Positions 24,639 through 33,430 of a stretch of DNA of 64,000 bases are shown one piece after another (position 1 is the stretch's first letter; every line of letters starts with the position of its first letter). A model generated the notes under the pieces. That model worked only from the letters and a program-made list of their open reading frames with translations. It was not told the DNA's origin and searched no databases. The DNA lies in contig CANQRB010000001.1 in the NCBI GenBank assembly GCA_947626145.1, positions 124,001 through 188,000 of the forward strand, in the 5' to 3' direction. The position numbers and the translations under genes are program-made. This stretch comes from an uncultured Clostridia bacterium (GTDB lineage Bacteria > Bacillota > Clostridia > UMGS1883).

Positions 24639-27600
24639 TTACAGCTCGGGGATGAAGTCGACAGCGGCGTCAGCATCAGCGGCGTCGGCGTCGGCCATCT
24701 CGGTAGCTACGAACTCGATCTCTACGCTGTCAAGGCTGAAGGTGTAAACTGTGCCGTCGGCGGCCTGTACGGTAACGGTGCCGTCGTCGGTAACGGTTAC
24801 GGTCTTGAATACAGTGCCCTCAACGCCCTCGGGAAGCGCGGCCGCGCCAACCTTGCCGTCAAGCTCACCGGCCTTGATGCCTACCTTGAAGCCAAAGCCG
24901 TTGGCGAACAGGCCTTCGTTCATGGTAAGGGTAACGTCGATCTTATCGCCATCCTTATTGATATTAGCTTTGATGAACTCATCACGGCCGTCAACGAACT
25001 CGGCATAAGAAATCTCGGGATTCTCTACTTCCTCGGGATTGTCGCCGAAGAACTGATAAGCAAGACCTATCTGGCCAAGAGCCTCAACAGCCTTCTCAAC
25101 ACGGGCCATCTGACCGGTTTCGGCATACTCGGCAACGTTTTTGGCGATATCATCAATAACCATGGGAGCCAGAACAACGTATCTTTCAAGAGCGGTAACA
25201 ACGCCTGCCTCGTCAACAACCGCAATCTCATAATTCATGTTAGCGTTGCTGGGAATTATAGCAGCGTAAGCTTTGGTTTCTCCAGTGTATACAACAGTGT
25301 CGGGCGTATGCCTATTAGCCTGGCCGTTGGCGTCAATAGCGGTTACAACCAGAGACTTTGTTCTAATGTCGCCGCCGATTTCAACGCTGATGGCAAGAGC
25401 GTCCTTATCATCGCCGTCCTCATCAATGAAGCAGAGGCCGGTCTTTATGCTGTTGACAGTGGGAGCGGCAGCGCCATCCTGGTATACCTGAATGTTGGAA
25501 ACAGAGATGTTATTGTCATTGGCAATCCAAGCATCGGAAGTGCCATTATTGGTCATAGAAACGAAAGAATTTACAACATACGGTCTTTCAACTTCTGAGG
25601 TTTCATTGCCCTTATCGTCCTTTACCATCTTGTTATTCTTACGGAAGCCGCGGTCAGCAGCAACGGCAACCTCACCGGCATCGTTCTTGACAGTGGCGGT
25701 GTACTTGTTGTTGGCGGCGTCAACCTCTACAAGAACGGTATAGGTCTTACCTTCCTCAAAAGTCATGACGGAAGCATCAGCGCTGTTGCGACCACCCTTG
25801 CCGTCACCGTCAACAGCTACAAAGCCGTCGTTGAAGCCAAGGCAAATCTGGCTGTCGCCGAAATAATCGGCCTCAGCGTCATTGAGGAATATCCAGTTGT
25901 CGCCCTTCTTGAACAGAGTAACCTCAAATTCAACAGCAAAGTCTCCGTCTACAGCCTTGGGCAGCTTAAGAGCGTGGGCCTTAACTCTCTCATAGTTATC
26001 CTGACCGGCATAGCTGATAGTATCAACAAGGCCATATGTCTTAGCGAGCTTGTTAGCCGCAGCATCAAGAGTCAAGCCTGTGTCAGCTACAGTGCCCTTG
26101 GTGCCATCCCAAGTTACGGGCAGAGCCTCGGCGGTCACAGTTTCCGGATGGTCAACTACAGTCTTAACAATGCCGGGAAGTATGGGCTCGTAATCGCCTA
26201 CGGCTGAAACAAAGTCGGTGCCGATTATAGAGGCTACTACGTCAGCACCTACATAATATACAGTCTTACCGGAAACAAGTTTCTCCTCGGAAGCCTTGTT
26301 GGTGTAGTAATCCTTGCCAACGCGCTTATTCTTAGCGACATCGCCGTCCTTAACTGCGACGGGCTCACCAACGGTGCCCTGAAGATTTTCCTTCTTACCA
26401 AGCTCGGTTCCCTTTTCGGTGCCGTCAGTGGTAGCAATTACGCTGTATGTAATGTCTGTGTCGAGGTCTTTCAGCTCATAAAGCTGGAAGTTGTCGACGA
26501 TAGGACTACCGTCATTAAGGAACCAGTTACCGCTGAAGCCGATCTTGGCCGTGTCAGCGGCTGTGTCGATGATGTACTGCTTGGTAACAAACTGATCTTT
26601 AACAAGTCCCTCGAGTTTTGCACCGTTGGGATTTGTGGGTGGAGTTTCGGTTTCCGCTTTAGAGTGGTCAATATAGAAACGTGCATTAGAGCTTGCGCCA
26701 CCTGCAGACATAACATCAACAGAGGCAAAGTATTTTGTTCCGGGCTTTACATCCCAAGCGGTATTGATCTCATGACCAATTTTTTCGTTATCGTTAGCAG
26801 CCTTATTTTTACCGCCGTAGAGATAAAGCGCGTTCTTACCGTCAGAAGTCTGCTTCTTAGCCTCTACGGGAGGATCGGCTTCAAGATCGGCATCGACATC
26901 ATGAACGATCTGGAACGCATTTTTACTTTCGTCGTCCAGTACGTCGCCGGCAGGTTGGCCATCGTCAGCCGTCCATCCTGTAGCCTTATCATCATCCTCA
27001 AAGCTGGGATTGTTGATGATATTTTCACCGGTGGCAAGTTCCTTGTAAAGAGTGGCTTCAAGGTTGTAGTCATTCAAGCCCTTCTCAAGTGTGAGAGCGT
27101 CCTTAGGCTTGGCTACTTCATAAAGCCTCTTGCCTTTAACATCGACAAAATAATTGTCAAAGCTGATGCCCTCGCCGTTAAATGTGTCTCCTGCATAGTA
27201 ATCAACACCGGTGCCGGCGATATCAGCGGCGAGTTCATTACCGTCCTGATCAACGATATTTACGGTAATACTGGCATCGTGCTTAATTTCCTCTACCTCA
27301 TAGATCTCAATATCATCATAATAGTATCCGCCGGCCCAGCGAGGGAAAATCTCAAGGCAGACGGTTTCGTTAGCCTTGGTCTTTACAAAAGCAGATACCC
27401 GATCCCAATCATTGTATTTGGTATACTGATCGGAATTTTGGCTGCCATCGTTGCCAAACACCCCGGTAAGATTGCAAGTGTTGTCTACGTCCTTACCATC
27501 AGCGTTGCTGGAGGCACCCATAGTAATAGTATTTTTGCTTGTGCCAGCATGGCCGTTTTCAGGAGTGGCAACAGCTTTTACCCACATGGTAATGGCATAA

Positions 27601-27998
27601 GTTTTTTCCTCGGTAACAGGCTTGCCCTCGTTCAGCATATACTGATAAACGAAATTGAATTTTGAAGTATCTGGGTTATTGTTATCTTTATTAGCGCTGC
27701 CGTTCTCCTTGATTTGCAGGGCATTGTCGCTGTCATGGCCACCTGCTACTATATCAATGGTATCATGCAAAGCAACCATTTCACTTCCGTTCCAGCTCTT
27801 AAAAGAAGCTGCCAGAGCTTCGCGTCCACTCTCGAACGTACCATCGGTGACGAGATTTTCCGACAGGACCCTAAACCTTTTTCCTGAGCCAAAGGCCTCG
27901 ATAACGTCATCGGTCTTATTGGCCGCAAAAGCAGCAGGCATTACTGTCAATACCATAGCCAAAACCACGGCCAATGACAGAATCTTTTTGACTCTCAT
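24639..27998 (-). CDS. Large secreted protein A (1,119 aa) with lectin-like domains
   Basis: The signal peptide is MRVKKILSLAVVLAMVLTVM ending at AAFA. Residues about 45-230 and 330-510 look like galactose-binding or CBM4/9-type modules (LVTDGTFESG..., NIINNPSFED...). Between and after them are beta-rich linkers with DYYAGDTFNGEG and YYVGADV. A LamG-like segment near 690-850 includes KKGDNWIFLND and a C-terminal domain is rich in Glu/Asp. It ends ADADAADADAAVDFIPEL. There is no LPXTG, SLH or dockerin, so attachment is unclear. A glycan-binding role is inferred. Strong AAGGAGG site. Confidence 0.85.
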   Translation of the reverse strand: MRVKKILSLAVVLAMVLTVMPAAFAANKTDDVIEAFGSGKRFRVLSENLVTDGTFESGREALAASFKSWNGSEMVALHDTIDIVAGGHDSDNALQIKENGSANKDNNNPDTSKFNFVYQYMLNEGKPVTEEKTYAITMWVKAVATPENGHAGTSKNTITMGASSNADGKDVDNTCNLTGVFGNDGSQNSDQYTKYNDWDRVSAFVKTKANETVCLEIFPRWAGGYYYDDIEIYEVEEIKHDASITVNIVDQDGNELAADIAGTGVDYYAGDTFNGEGISFDNYFVDVKGKRLYEVAKPKDALTLEKGLNDYNLEATLYKELATGENIINNPSFEDDDKATGWTADDGQPAGDVLDDESKNAFQIVHDVDADLEADPPVEAKKQTSDGKNALYLYGGKNKAANDNEKIGHEINTAWDVKPGTKYFASVDVMSAGGASSNARFYIDHSKAETETPPTNPNGAKLEGLVKDQFVTKQYIIDTAADTAKIGFSGNWFLNDGSPIVDNFQLYELKDLDTDITYSVIATTDGTEKGTELGKKENLQGTVGEPVAVKDGDVAKNKRVGKDYYTNKASEEKLVSGKTVYYVGADVVASIIGTDFVSAVGDYEPILPGIVKTVVDHPETVTAEALPVTWDGTKGTVADTGLTLDAAANKLAKTYGLVDTISYAGQDNYERVKAHALKLPKAVDGDFAVEFEVTLFKKGDNWIFLNDAEADYFGDSQICLGFNDGFVAVDGDGKGGRNSADASVMTFEEGKTYTVLVEVDAANNKYTATVKNDAGEVAVAADRGFRKNNKMVKDDKGNETSEVERPYVVNSFVSMTNNGTSDAWIANDNNISVSNIQVYQDGAAAPTVNSIKTGLCFIDEDGDDKDALAISVEIGGDIRTKSLVVTAIDANGQANRHTPDTVVYTGETKAYAAIIPSNANMNYEIAVVDEAGVVTALERYVVLAPMVIDDIAKNVAEYAETGQMARVEKAVEALGQIGLAYQFFGDNPEEVENPEISYAEFVDGRDEFIKANINKDGDKIDVTLTMNEGLFANGFGFKVGIKAGELDGKVGAAALPEGVEGTVFKTVTVTDDGTVTVQAADGTVYTFSLDSVEIEFVATEMADADAADADAAVDFIPEL

Positions 27999-28035
27999 TT
28001 TTGTTACCTCCTTAGAAATTTGTTAATAAATTTTA

Positions 28036-28195
28036 ATTTCGCGCGTGCTTAATATAAGAAACGCTGTCGGAAGTTAGGACGGGCGGCCATTCTTTGCTCC
28101 AAAACCGGCTTTGCAGTCGACCTCTGCGCCGACAACCGGACAAATCAGGCCCGGCACGGCCTTTTCCTCAGTTTTCTACAATTAACGCACGAAAT
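28036..28195 (-). promoter_or_regulatory. Structured leader RNA A
   Basis: On the minus strand an 11-bp closing helix pairs 28185-28195 with 28036-28046. Inside, GTGCCG pairs with CGGCGC. GTTGTCGG, part of the same region, can alternatively pair with CCGACAGC, suggesting two exclusive folds. Compared with leader B, one change in the closing helix and one in the inner stem convert Watson-Crick pairs into G-T wobbles. It matches no riboswitch class I could fit. Confidence 0.65.
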
Positions 28196-28206
28196 TCTAT
28201 AATTTT

Positions 28207-28236
28207 ATTATACTACATCTACCATGTAAAAGTCAA
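28207..28236 (-). promoter_or_regulatory. Promoter of unit A
   Basis: Minus strand TTGACT (28231-28236), 18 bp, TATAAT (28207-28212), 11 bp before the leader helix. Confidence 0.75.
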
Positions 28237-28278
28237 CAATTTTTTCCTTTCCGCATTGTAAAAAATCACTATGGGCAT

Positions 28279-28295
28279 TTGTACAATTTGTACAA
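28279..28295. promoter_or_regulatory. Tandem TTGTACAA palindrome upstream of unit A
   Basis: Two copies of the palindrome TTGTACAA separated by one base, about 43 bp upstream of the -35. Conserved at 32195-32211. Confidence 0.65.
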
Positions 28296-28408
28296 TGAAT
28301 TTATGATTTTCATAGTAATATTATACAATTTGCTGTGATATTAGTCTGTGCGCCGCGGAGGGAAAGTTTATAATCAGGAATTAGGCGGCCTTATGCCGTT
28401 ACCCGGTC

Positions 28409-28591
28409 TTACTGTTTTGAACCCCAGTAACCGAAACTATTTTCATCCGCTTTGGACGTGGTGTCCTTTACAACGGTAACAGTCTCTGAGGTCACGCCCA
28501 CGCTGGAGGCAAGGGAGAAAACTCCCATTACCTCTGTCTCGGGAGACAGAGACTTAACCTCAATGGCGGGGTTTGTAAATAACTTTTTCAT
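28409..28591 (-). CDS. 60-aa peptide B, second gene of duplicated unit
   Basis: Paralogue of peptide A with 58 of 60 residues identical. It starts MKKLFTNPAIEVKSLSPETE and ends FGYWGSKQ with no Cys and no signal peptide. It has the same GGAGG site and the same 19-bp distance from the large gene's stop. Conservation far higher than that of the large protein's middle part shows that either recent gene conversion or selection keeps the peptide fixed. The function is unknown. Possibilities include a secreted signal, a modified peptide precursor, or an assembly factor; none is supported by neighbouring enzymes. Confidence 0.88.
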   Translation of the reverse strand: MKKLFTNPAIEVKSLSPETEVMGVFSLASSVGVTSETVTVVKDTTSKADENSFGYWGSKQ

Positions 28592-28610
28592 ATCTGTCTA
28601 CCTCCTCTGA

Positions 28611-31600
28611 TTACAGCTCGGGGATGAAGTCGACAGCGGCGTCGGCATCAGCGGCGTCGGCGTCGGCCATCTCGGTAGCTACGAACTCGATCTCTACGCT
28701 GTCAAGGCTGAAGGTGTAAACGCTGCCGTCGGCGGCCTGTACGGTAACGGTGCCGTCGTCGGTAACGGTTACGGTCTGGAATACGGTGCCCTCAACGCCC
28801 TCGGGAAGAGTGGCCGCGCCAACATTGCCGTTAAGGTAACCGGCCTTGATGCCTACCTTGAAGCCTAAGCCGTTGGCGAACAGACCGTCGTCCATGGTAA
28901 GGGTAACGTTGATCTTCTCGGGAGTCTCGCCCTCGGCGGGAGTCTTATCAACTGTGGCTTTGATGAAATCGTCACGGGCGTCAATGAACCAAGCGCCGGT
29001 GATCTCGTCACTTGCCGTCTCATATTCCGCGGAGTCGCCCTTGAACTCATAAGCAAGACCCATCTGACCGAGAACATCTACAGCCTTTTCAACGCGGGTC
29101 ATCTGACCCTTCCGGGCGTACTCGCTGAGGTTGTCGGCGATGTCGGCGGCAACCAGGGAAGCAAGGGCGTCCGAATCCCAGCCTACCATGTAACCGGATT
29201 CGGTATCTACCAGACGGGCAGTGTAGCGAACGTTGGCATTGTTGGGAACAAGGATTATGTCCTTGCCTTCCTCAACAACGGCGGTCCCTACCAGGGTGTT
29301 GTGTCTGTCGTTGGCATAGATCTTAACGGTCTTGCCTACGGCGTCGGTGTTGAACCTGATAACGAGGGTGTCGGCGTCAGCGCCGTCCTTGATGTAGTCA
29401 AGGGTGACATCGATATCGGCACTGGCGGGAAGCTCCTTCGTCAGCTCGGCGGCAACGTGGCAGCTGAGTACGGTGAAACCGTAAAGGCCATAGTCTTTGT
29501 TATTTCCAACAAAGGCAACGCCGTCAACGGCGCCGGCCGTACGGGAAACAGCGCCGGTATAAATTCCGGTCTCGCCGGTATCCGTGTCGCAGGCATATAC
29601 ATCGTACTTGCCGTTGTCATAATCAACGATGATCTCATAGGCGCCACCCTCAGTAACAGGAAGTACCGTCTGGAGCTTATCGGTGCCTTCTTCGCCCTGC
29701 TTACCGTCGCGTACCTGGATGCCGTCTTGGCTTATCTTGATGTGAATATGAGAGCATTTAAACGCGTCTTTTCCGGTGCGGTCATCGGATGCGTTGTTGA
29801 ACAGAATGTGGTTGTCGCCGTCGGCGTTGTAAATCACATAGAGAGCGATGGTGAACTTGTTAAGAGGCTCGGGGAATTTGTAGGCGTCGTCCCAAGCGTC
29901 CGTCTGGCTGCCGCCGCCGACGCCCTCTTGAACAAGCTCGCTTAAAACGATCATACCGGCGGTGGGATTAAAGGCCCGGGAATAAGTAACGACAGCCGCG
30001 TCTACGGTAAGACCGGTGTCGGCAACGGCGCCCTTGGTATCTGTCCAGGTAACGGGCAGAGCCTCGGGGGCAAGTCCTTCAACGTCCTTGTCAAGAATGG
30101 GCTTAACAGTGGCGGGAAGAATGGGATCATAGCCCTCAACGGTAACAGCATTAACGGGCTCAAAGCCGATTATATTGGCTGCCACGTCAGCGCCTACATA
30201 ATATGTAGTCGTACCGGCCTCGAGTTTGATGGAAGCGGCCTTGTTGCTGTAGTATTTATCAGCGGCGCGCTTCTTGTCAACTATCGTACCGGCGGCTATC
30301 TCAACGGTAGTGTCAACGGTGCCCTCCTGAGCCTCAAGCTTGCCAAGCTCGGTTCCCTTGTCGGTACCGTCAGTGGTAACAACCACGCTGTAAGTAATGT
30401 CAGTGTCAAGGTTGGCCAGCTCGTAAAGCTGGAAGTTATCAAAAATGGGAGCGGTGTCATTGCCGAACCAGTTGCCGCGGAAGCCGATCCTGGCTGCGTC
30501 GGCGCCAGTTTTGATAATGTACTGCTTGGTGACAAACTGATTGGTTACAAGTCCGTCAATGTCGGCGCAATTATTTGCTTCGCCTTCGGCAGGAGCAGAA
30601 TAAAAGCGTGCGTAAGCAGTGTTCTTGGGGCCTTTTGTGGCCATAACGTCAACAGAGGCGAAGTATCTTGTGTTAGGCTTTGCATCCCAAACGGTATTGA
30701 TTTCAATACCGGAATCTTTATCACTTGCAACGCCTTTGAGCCAGAGAGACTTATTCTGATCGCTGACACGTTCCTCTGTATCGGACTTAGTCAAAATCTC
30801 CCACTGAGCGGCGGCGGCATCACCAAGAGCGGAGCCGTCAGCCAAAGTCCAGTTTGCGGCGTCTTCCTCAAAGCTGGGGTTGGCAATAAGGTTCTTGCCG
30901 TCAACAAGGGTCTTGTAGAGAGTACCTACAAGGTTGTAATCATTCGAACCGGACTTAAGGGTGATGGGCTCCTCGGGCCCGGCAACAGTATAAAGGCCAT
31001 TGTCAATAACATAATAAGTGTTAAAGCTCATGCCCTCGCCGTTAAATTCGTCACCCGCATAGTAATCAACACCGGTGCCGGCGATACCAGCGGCAAGCAC
31101 CTTGCCGTCCTTGTCAACGATATTTACGGTAACGCTGGCGTCGGGCCCAAGAGGGGTGGGGTCAATCTCCTGAATGGCGAAGTCTTTATAAGAAATCTTG
31201 TTAGAATAGTCAGGATTACTGCCGTTAGATTTTCCAATCTGTGCGCCGAGAGCAATAACAATTACGGGGTTTGTGGCAGTTTCAGGAATAGTGACAACAT
31301 ATTCAACCTTATTTTCACCTGCTTTAAATTTGCCATCATACCGACCGGCTTTGTTGGTGGTTCCATCCATGAAATTTAATTCAGAATTCCAGGAACTAAC
31401 GCCACCATACTGGTCTATACCGTAAACAGTCAACCCGCTCTCCTTCCACGGGCCGGAACCGTTTTTACCATCGGCAAGCTCAGCAGCAAAAATGCCCTTC
31501 ATACCGGTTCCGTTGTTGCCTGCTTTACTGTCGGGAACATCCTCGCCGGAATTGATAAGGGTAAATGTGACATAATATTTTTTGTTTTTTTCGACCTTAA

Positions 31601-31913
31601 CAACCCTGCGAACGCTCTTATCGCTGGTTGAGTCAGCATTACCTGTGCCGCTGGCTCCCATAACCGTGGGCATGGCAACGCCATCCGCTATTGTCCATAC
31701 GCCTTCTGCAAGATCTTCTCCATCTTTAGCGTTGGACCAACCCTTAAGACCTTCGGAGAAATCACCGTTGGTCATAATATTCGTGCCTGTAACCTTATAC
31801 TTTACACCGTTTACAGTTACTGTGGAACCAACTTCGGCCGCAAAAGCGGCAGGCATTACTGTCAATACCATAGCCAGAACTACGGCCAATGACAGAATCT
31901 TTTTGACTCTCAT
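28611..31913 (-). CDS. Large secreted protein B (1,100 aa) with lectin-like domains
   Basis: Paralogue of protein A. The signal peptide MRVKKILSLAVVLAMVLTVM...AAFA and the last 60 residues (EGVEGTVFQTVTVTDDGTV to DFIPEL) are nearly identical. The first CBM-like module (about 45-250) differs strongly, whereas the middle module (NLIANPSFEEDAANWTLADG) and the YYVGADV segment are related. A further jelly-roll-like segment spans about 650-800. It is probably exported by Sec and associated with the surface or medium. Different N-terminal modules suggest different ligands. Same AAGGAGG site. Confidence 0.85.
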   Translation of the reverse strand: MRVKKILSLAVVLAMVLTVMPAAFAAEVGSTVTVNGVKYKVTGTNIMTNGDFSEGLKGWSNAKDGEDLAEGVWTIADGVAMPTVMGASGTGNADSTSDKSVRRVVKVEKNKKYYVTFTLINSGEDVPDSKAGNNGTGMKGIFAAELADGKNGSGPWKESGLTVYGIDQYGGVSSWNSELNFMDGTTNKAGRYDGKFKAGENKVEYVVTIPETATNPVIVIALGAQIGKSNGSNPDYSNKISYKDFAIQEIDPTPLGPDASVTVNIVDKDGKVLAAGIAGTGVDYYAGDEFNGEGMSFNTYYVIDNGLYTVAGPEEPITLKSGSNDYNLVGTLYKTLVDGKNLIANPSFEEDAANWTLADGSALGDAAAAQWEILTKSDTEERVSDQNKSLWLKGVASDKDSGIEINTVWDAKPNTRYFASVDVMATKGPKNTAYARFYSAPAEGEANNCADIDGLVTNQFVTKQYIIKTGADAARIGFRGNWFGNDTAPIFDNFQLYELANLDTDITYSVVVTTDGTDKGTELGKLEAQEGTVDTTVEIAAGTIVDKKRAADKYYSNKAASIKLEAGTTTYYVGADVAANIIGFEPVNAVTVEGYDPILPATVKPILDKDVEGLAPEALPVTWTDTKGAVADTGLTVDAAVVTYSRAFNPTAGMIVLSELVQEGVGGGSQTDAWDDAYKFPEPLNKFTIALYVIYNADGDNHILFNNASDDRTGKDAFKCSHIHIKISQDGIQVRDGKQGEEGTDKLQTVLPVTEGGAYEIIVDYDNGKYDVYACDTDTGETGIYTGAVSRTAGAVDGVAFVGNNKDYGLYGFTVLSCHVAAELTKELPASADIDVTLDYIKDGADADTLVIRFNTDAVGKTVKIYANDRHNTLVGTAVVEEGKDIILVPNNANVRYTARLVDTESGYMVGWDSDALASLVAADIADNLSEYARKGQMTRVEKAVDVLGQMGLAYEFKGDSAEYETASDEITGAWFIDARDDFIKATVDKTPAEGETPEKINVTLTMDDGLFANGLGFKVGIKAGYLNGNVGAATLPEGVEGTVFQTVTVTDDGTVTVQAADGSVYTFSLDSVEIEFVATEMADADAADADAAVDFIPEL

Positions 31914-31951
31914 TTTTTGTTACCTCCTTAGAAATTTGTTAATAAATTTTC

Positions 31952-32111
31952 ATTTCGTGCGTGCCTAATATAAGAAACGCTGTCGGAAGAAAGGACGGGC
32001 GGCCATTCTTTGCTCCAAAACCGGCTTTGCAGTCGACCTCTGCGCCGACAACCGGACAAATCAGGCCCGGCGCGGCCTTTTCCCCAGTTTTCTACAATTA
32101 ACGCACGAAAT
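31952..32111 (-). promoter_or_regulatory. Structured leader RNA B
   Basis: Counterpart of leader A. A perfect 11-bp closing helix pairs 32101-32111 with 31952-31962 on the minus strand, with GCGCCG/CGGCGC inner stem and the alternative GTTGTCGG/CCGACAGC pairing. The leader ends about 40 nt upstream of the AAGGAGG site of the large gene. Confidence 0.65.
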
Positions 32112-32122
32112 TTTACAATTTT

Positions 32123-32152
32123 ATTATACTACATTTACCATACAATAGTCAA
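32123..32152 (-). promoter_or_regulatory. Promoter of unit B
   Basis: Minus strand TTGACT (32147-32152), 18 bp, TATAAT (32123-32128). Confidence 0.75.
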
Positions 32153-32194
32153 CAATTTTTACCTGTTCGCACTGTAAAAAATCACTACGGGCAT

Positions 32195-32211
32195 TTGTAC
32201 AATTTGTACAA
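32195..32211. promoter_or_regulatory. Tandem TTGTACAA palindrome upstream of unit B
   Basis: Same double TTGTACAA as at 28279-28295, about 43 bp upstream of the -35. Confidence 0.65.
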
Positions 32212-32312
32212 TGAATTTATGATTTTCATAGTAATATTATACAATTTGCTGTGGTGTTAGTTTGTCCGCCGAGTCGTCGCGCCCTACCGTGGAAATTGAC
32301 ATTTTTACTTCA

Positions 32313-33176
32313 TTAATATAATGCGGAAATATTGCGCATTATCTGTCCCGCGATATTGGGCTTATTCATGGTATAGATATGTATTCCGTCCACGTCGTTG
32401 GAGATAAGGTCAACTATCTGCTCGGTGGCATAGGCGATGCCGGCCTGAAGAAGGGCCGCTGAGTCGTCCTGATACTTTTCCACCATCTTGGTAAACTTTG
32501 GCGTCAGGGACGCGCCGGAAAGGGCGCACATACGCTTGATCTGGGAGGCGTTTTGGACGGGCATTATCCCCGCAAGAATCGGAACGGTGATGCCCTTGGC
32601 CGCGCACCTCTCACGGAAGCGCATGAAAGCGCCGTTGTCAAAGAAAAGCTGGGTTATCAGGAAGTCACAGCCGCAGTCCACCTTATGCTTAAGATTGTTC
32701 AAATCGGTTTCAATGTCAGGGCACTCGATATGTCCCTCGGGATAACAGGCGCCGCCGATACAAAAGCCCCCCTGCTCCCTGAGACGGTTTATCAGGTCGC
32801 AGGCGTGGAGGAAATGCCTCGGGTTCGGAAAATCGCCGTCCTCGGGAATGTCGCCCCGCATGGCGAGGATGTTTTCGATGCCCTTTTCCCGCAGGCGTGA
32901 CGAAACCACATCAACCTCGTCCATTGTGGAGGCCACGCAGGTCAGGTGGCTGAGGGCGGTCAGGCCGTGCTTATCCTGAATTTCCGCCGAAATGTCGGCG
33001 GTGTAGACGCTTGTGCCGCCGCCGGCCCCGTAGGTCACGCTTATGAAGTCGGGCCCCAGCCCGGCCAGCTCCGCCACGGCCGCCCGAACGCCCTCGAACA
33101 TTTCGGTCTTTTTGGGCGGAAAGACTTCGAAGGAAACGCTCGGCCTCTTATTTTTCAAAATTTCACTTATGTACAT
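32313..33176 (-). CDS. metF: Methylenetetrahydrofolate reductase
   Basis: A 287-residue MTHFR that reduces 5,10-methylene-THF to 5-methyl-THF. The amino end carries VSFEVFPPKKTEM with the catalytic Glu, followed by SVTYGAGGG, ALRGD-like LAMRGDIP, and the FAD-binding DFLITQLFFDN. The chain is complete but lacks the regulatory domain of eukaryotic forms, as in bacteria. The ATG at 33174-33176 has AAGGGG upstream. It reads away from the hybrid kinase and follows the palindrome of unit B with no gene in between. Confidence 0.95.
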   Translation of the reverse strand: MYISEILKNKRPSVSFEVFPPKKTEMFEGVRAAVAELAGLGPDFISVTYGAGGGTSVYTADISAEIQDKHGLTALSHLTCVASTMDEVDVVSSRLREKGIENILAMRGDIPEDGDFPNPRHFLHACDLINRLREQGGFCIGGACYPEGHIECPDIETDLNNLKHKVDCGCDFLITQLFFDNGAFMRFRERCAAKGITVPILAGIMPVQNASQIKRMCALSGASLTPKFTKMVEKYQDDSAALLQAGIAYATEQIVDLISNDVDGIHIYTMNKPNIAGQIMRNISALY

Positions 33177-33280
33177 GATTTCTGCCCCTTTTATATATAA
33201 CATTTTTCTTTATTCTACCACATTACTGGGAAAAAATCAAGTCCTTTTGAAAAATTGGCCGACAAACGGGACAATAAATA

Positions 33281-33308
33281 TTGACATTTTGATAATTTGT
33301 GTTATAAT
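33281..33308 (+). promoter_or_regulatory. Promoter of the hybrid kinase gene
   Basis: TTGACA (33281-33286), 16 bp, TATAAT (33303-33308). Confidence 0.8.
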
Positions 33309-33430
33309 GATATGTAAGGGTTGTATGACCCGCCGGCATTATTATATTTTATCGCTTGCTTTTTCTATTAAATATTGATAAAACACTGTGCGGTTCGCGG
33401 GAGCGTTCCGACCGTAAAGGAGGCATATTT

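Larger units (their letters stand above)
24437..28295 (-). repeat. Tandem duplication unit A
   Basis: Spans peptide A, large secreted protein A, its leader RNA, promoter and upstream TTGTACAA pair. Unit B (28409-32211) repeats the same order. Upstream regions, signal-peptide ends and C-terminal ends are nearly identical while the protein middles diverge. Confidence 0.92.
28409..32211 (-). repeat. Tandem duplication unit B
   Basis: Second copy of the unit described at 24437-28295, directly abutting it. The offset between equivalent features is 3,972 bp at the peptide end and about 3,915 bp at the promoter end, the difference being due to the large genes' lengths. Confidence 0.92.

Noticed and set aside
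28036-28195. Leader RNA as a cyclic di-GMP-I riboswitch (GCAAAGCC is present)
   Set aside because: The GGCAAACC/GAAA tetraloop arm and the 3' receptor segment of that class could not be found, and the closing helix does not match. Left as unclassified.
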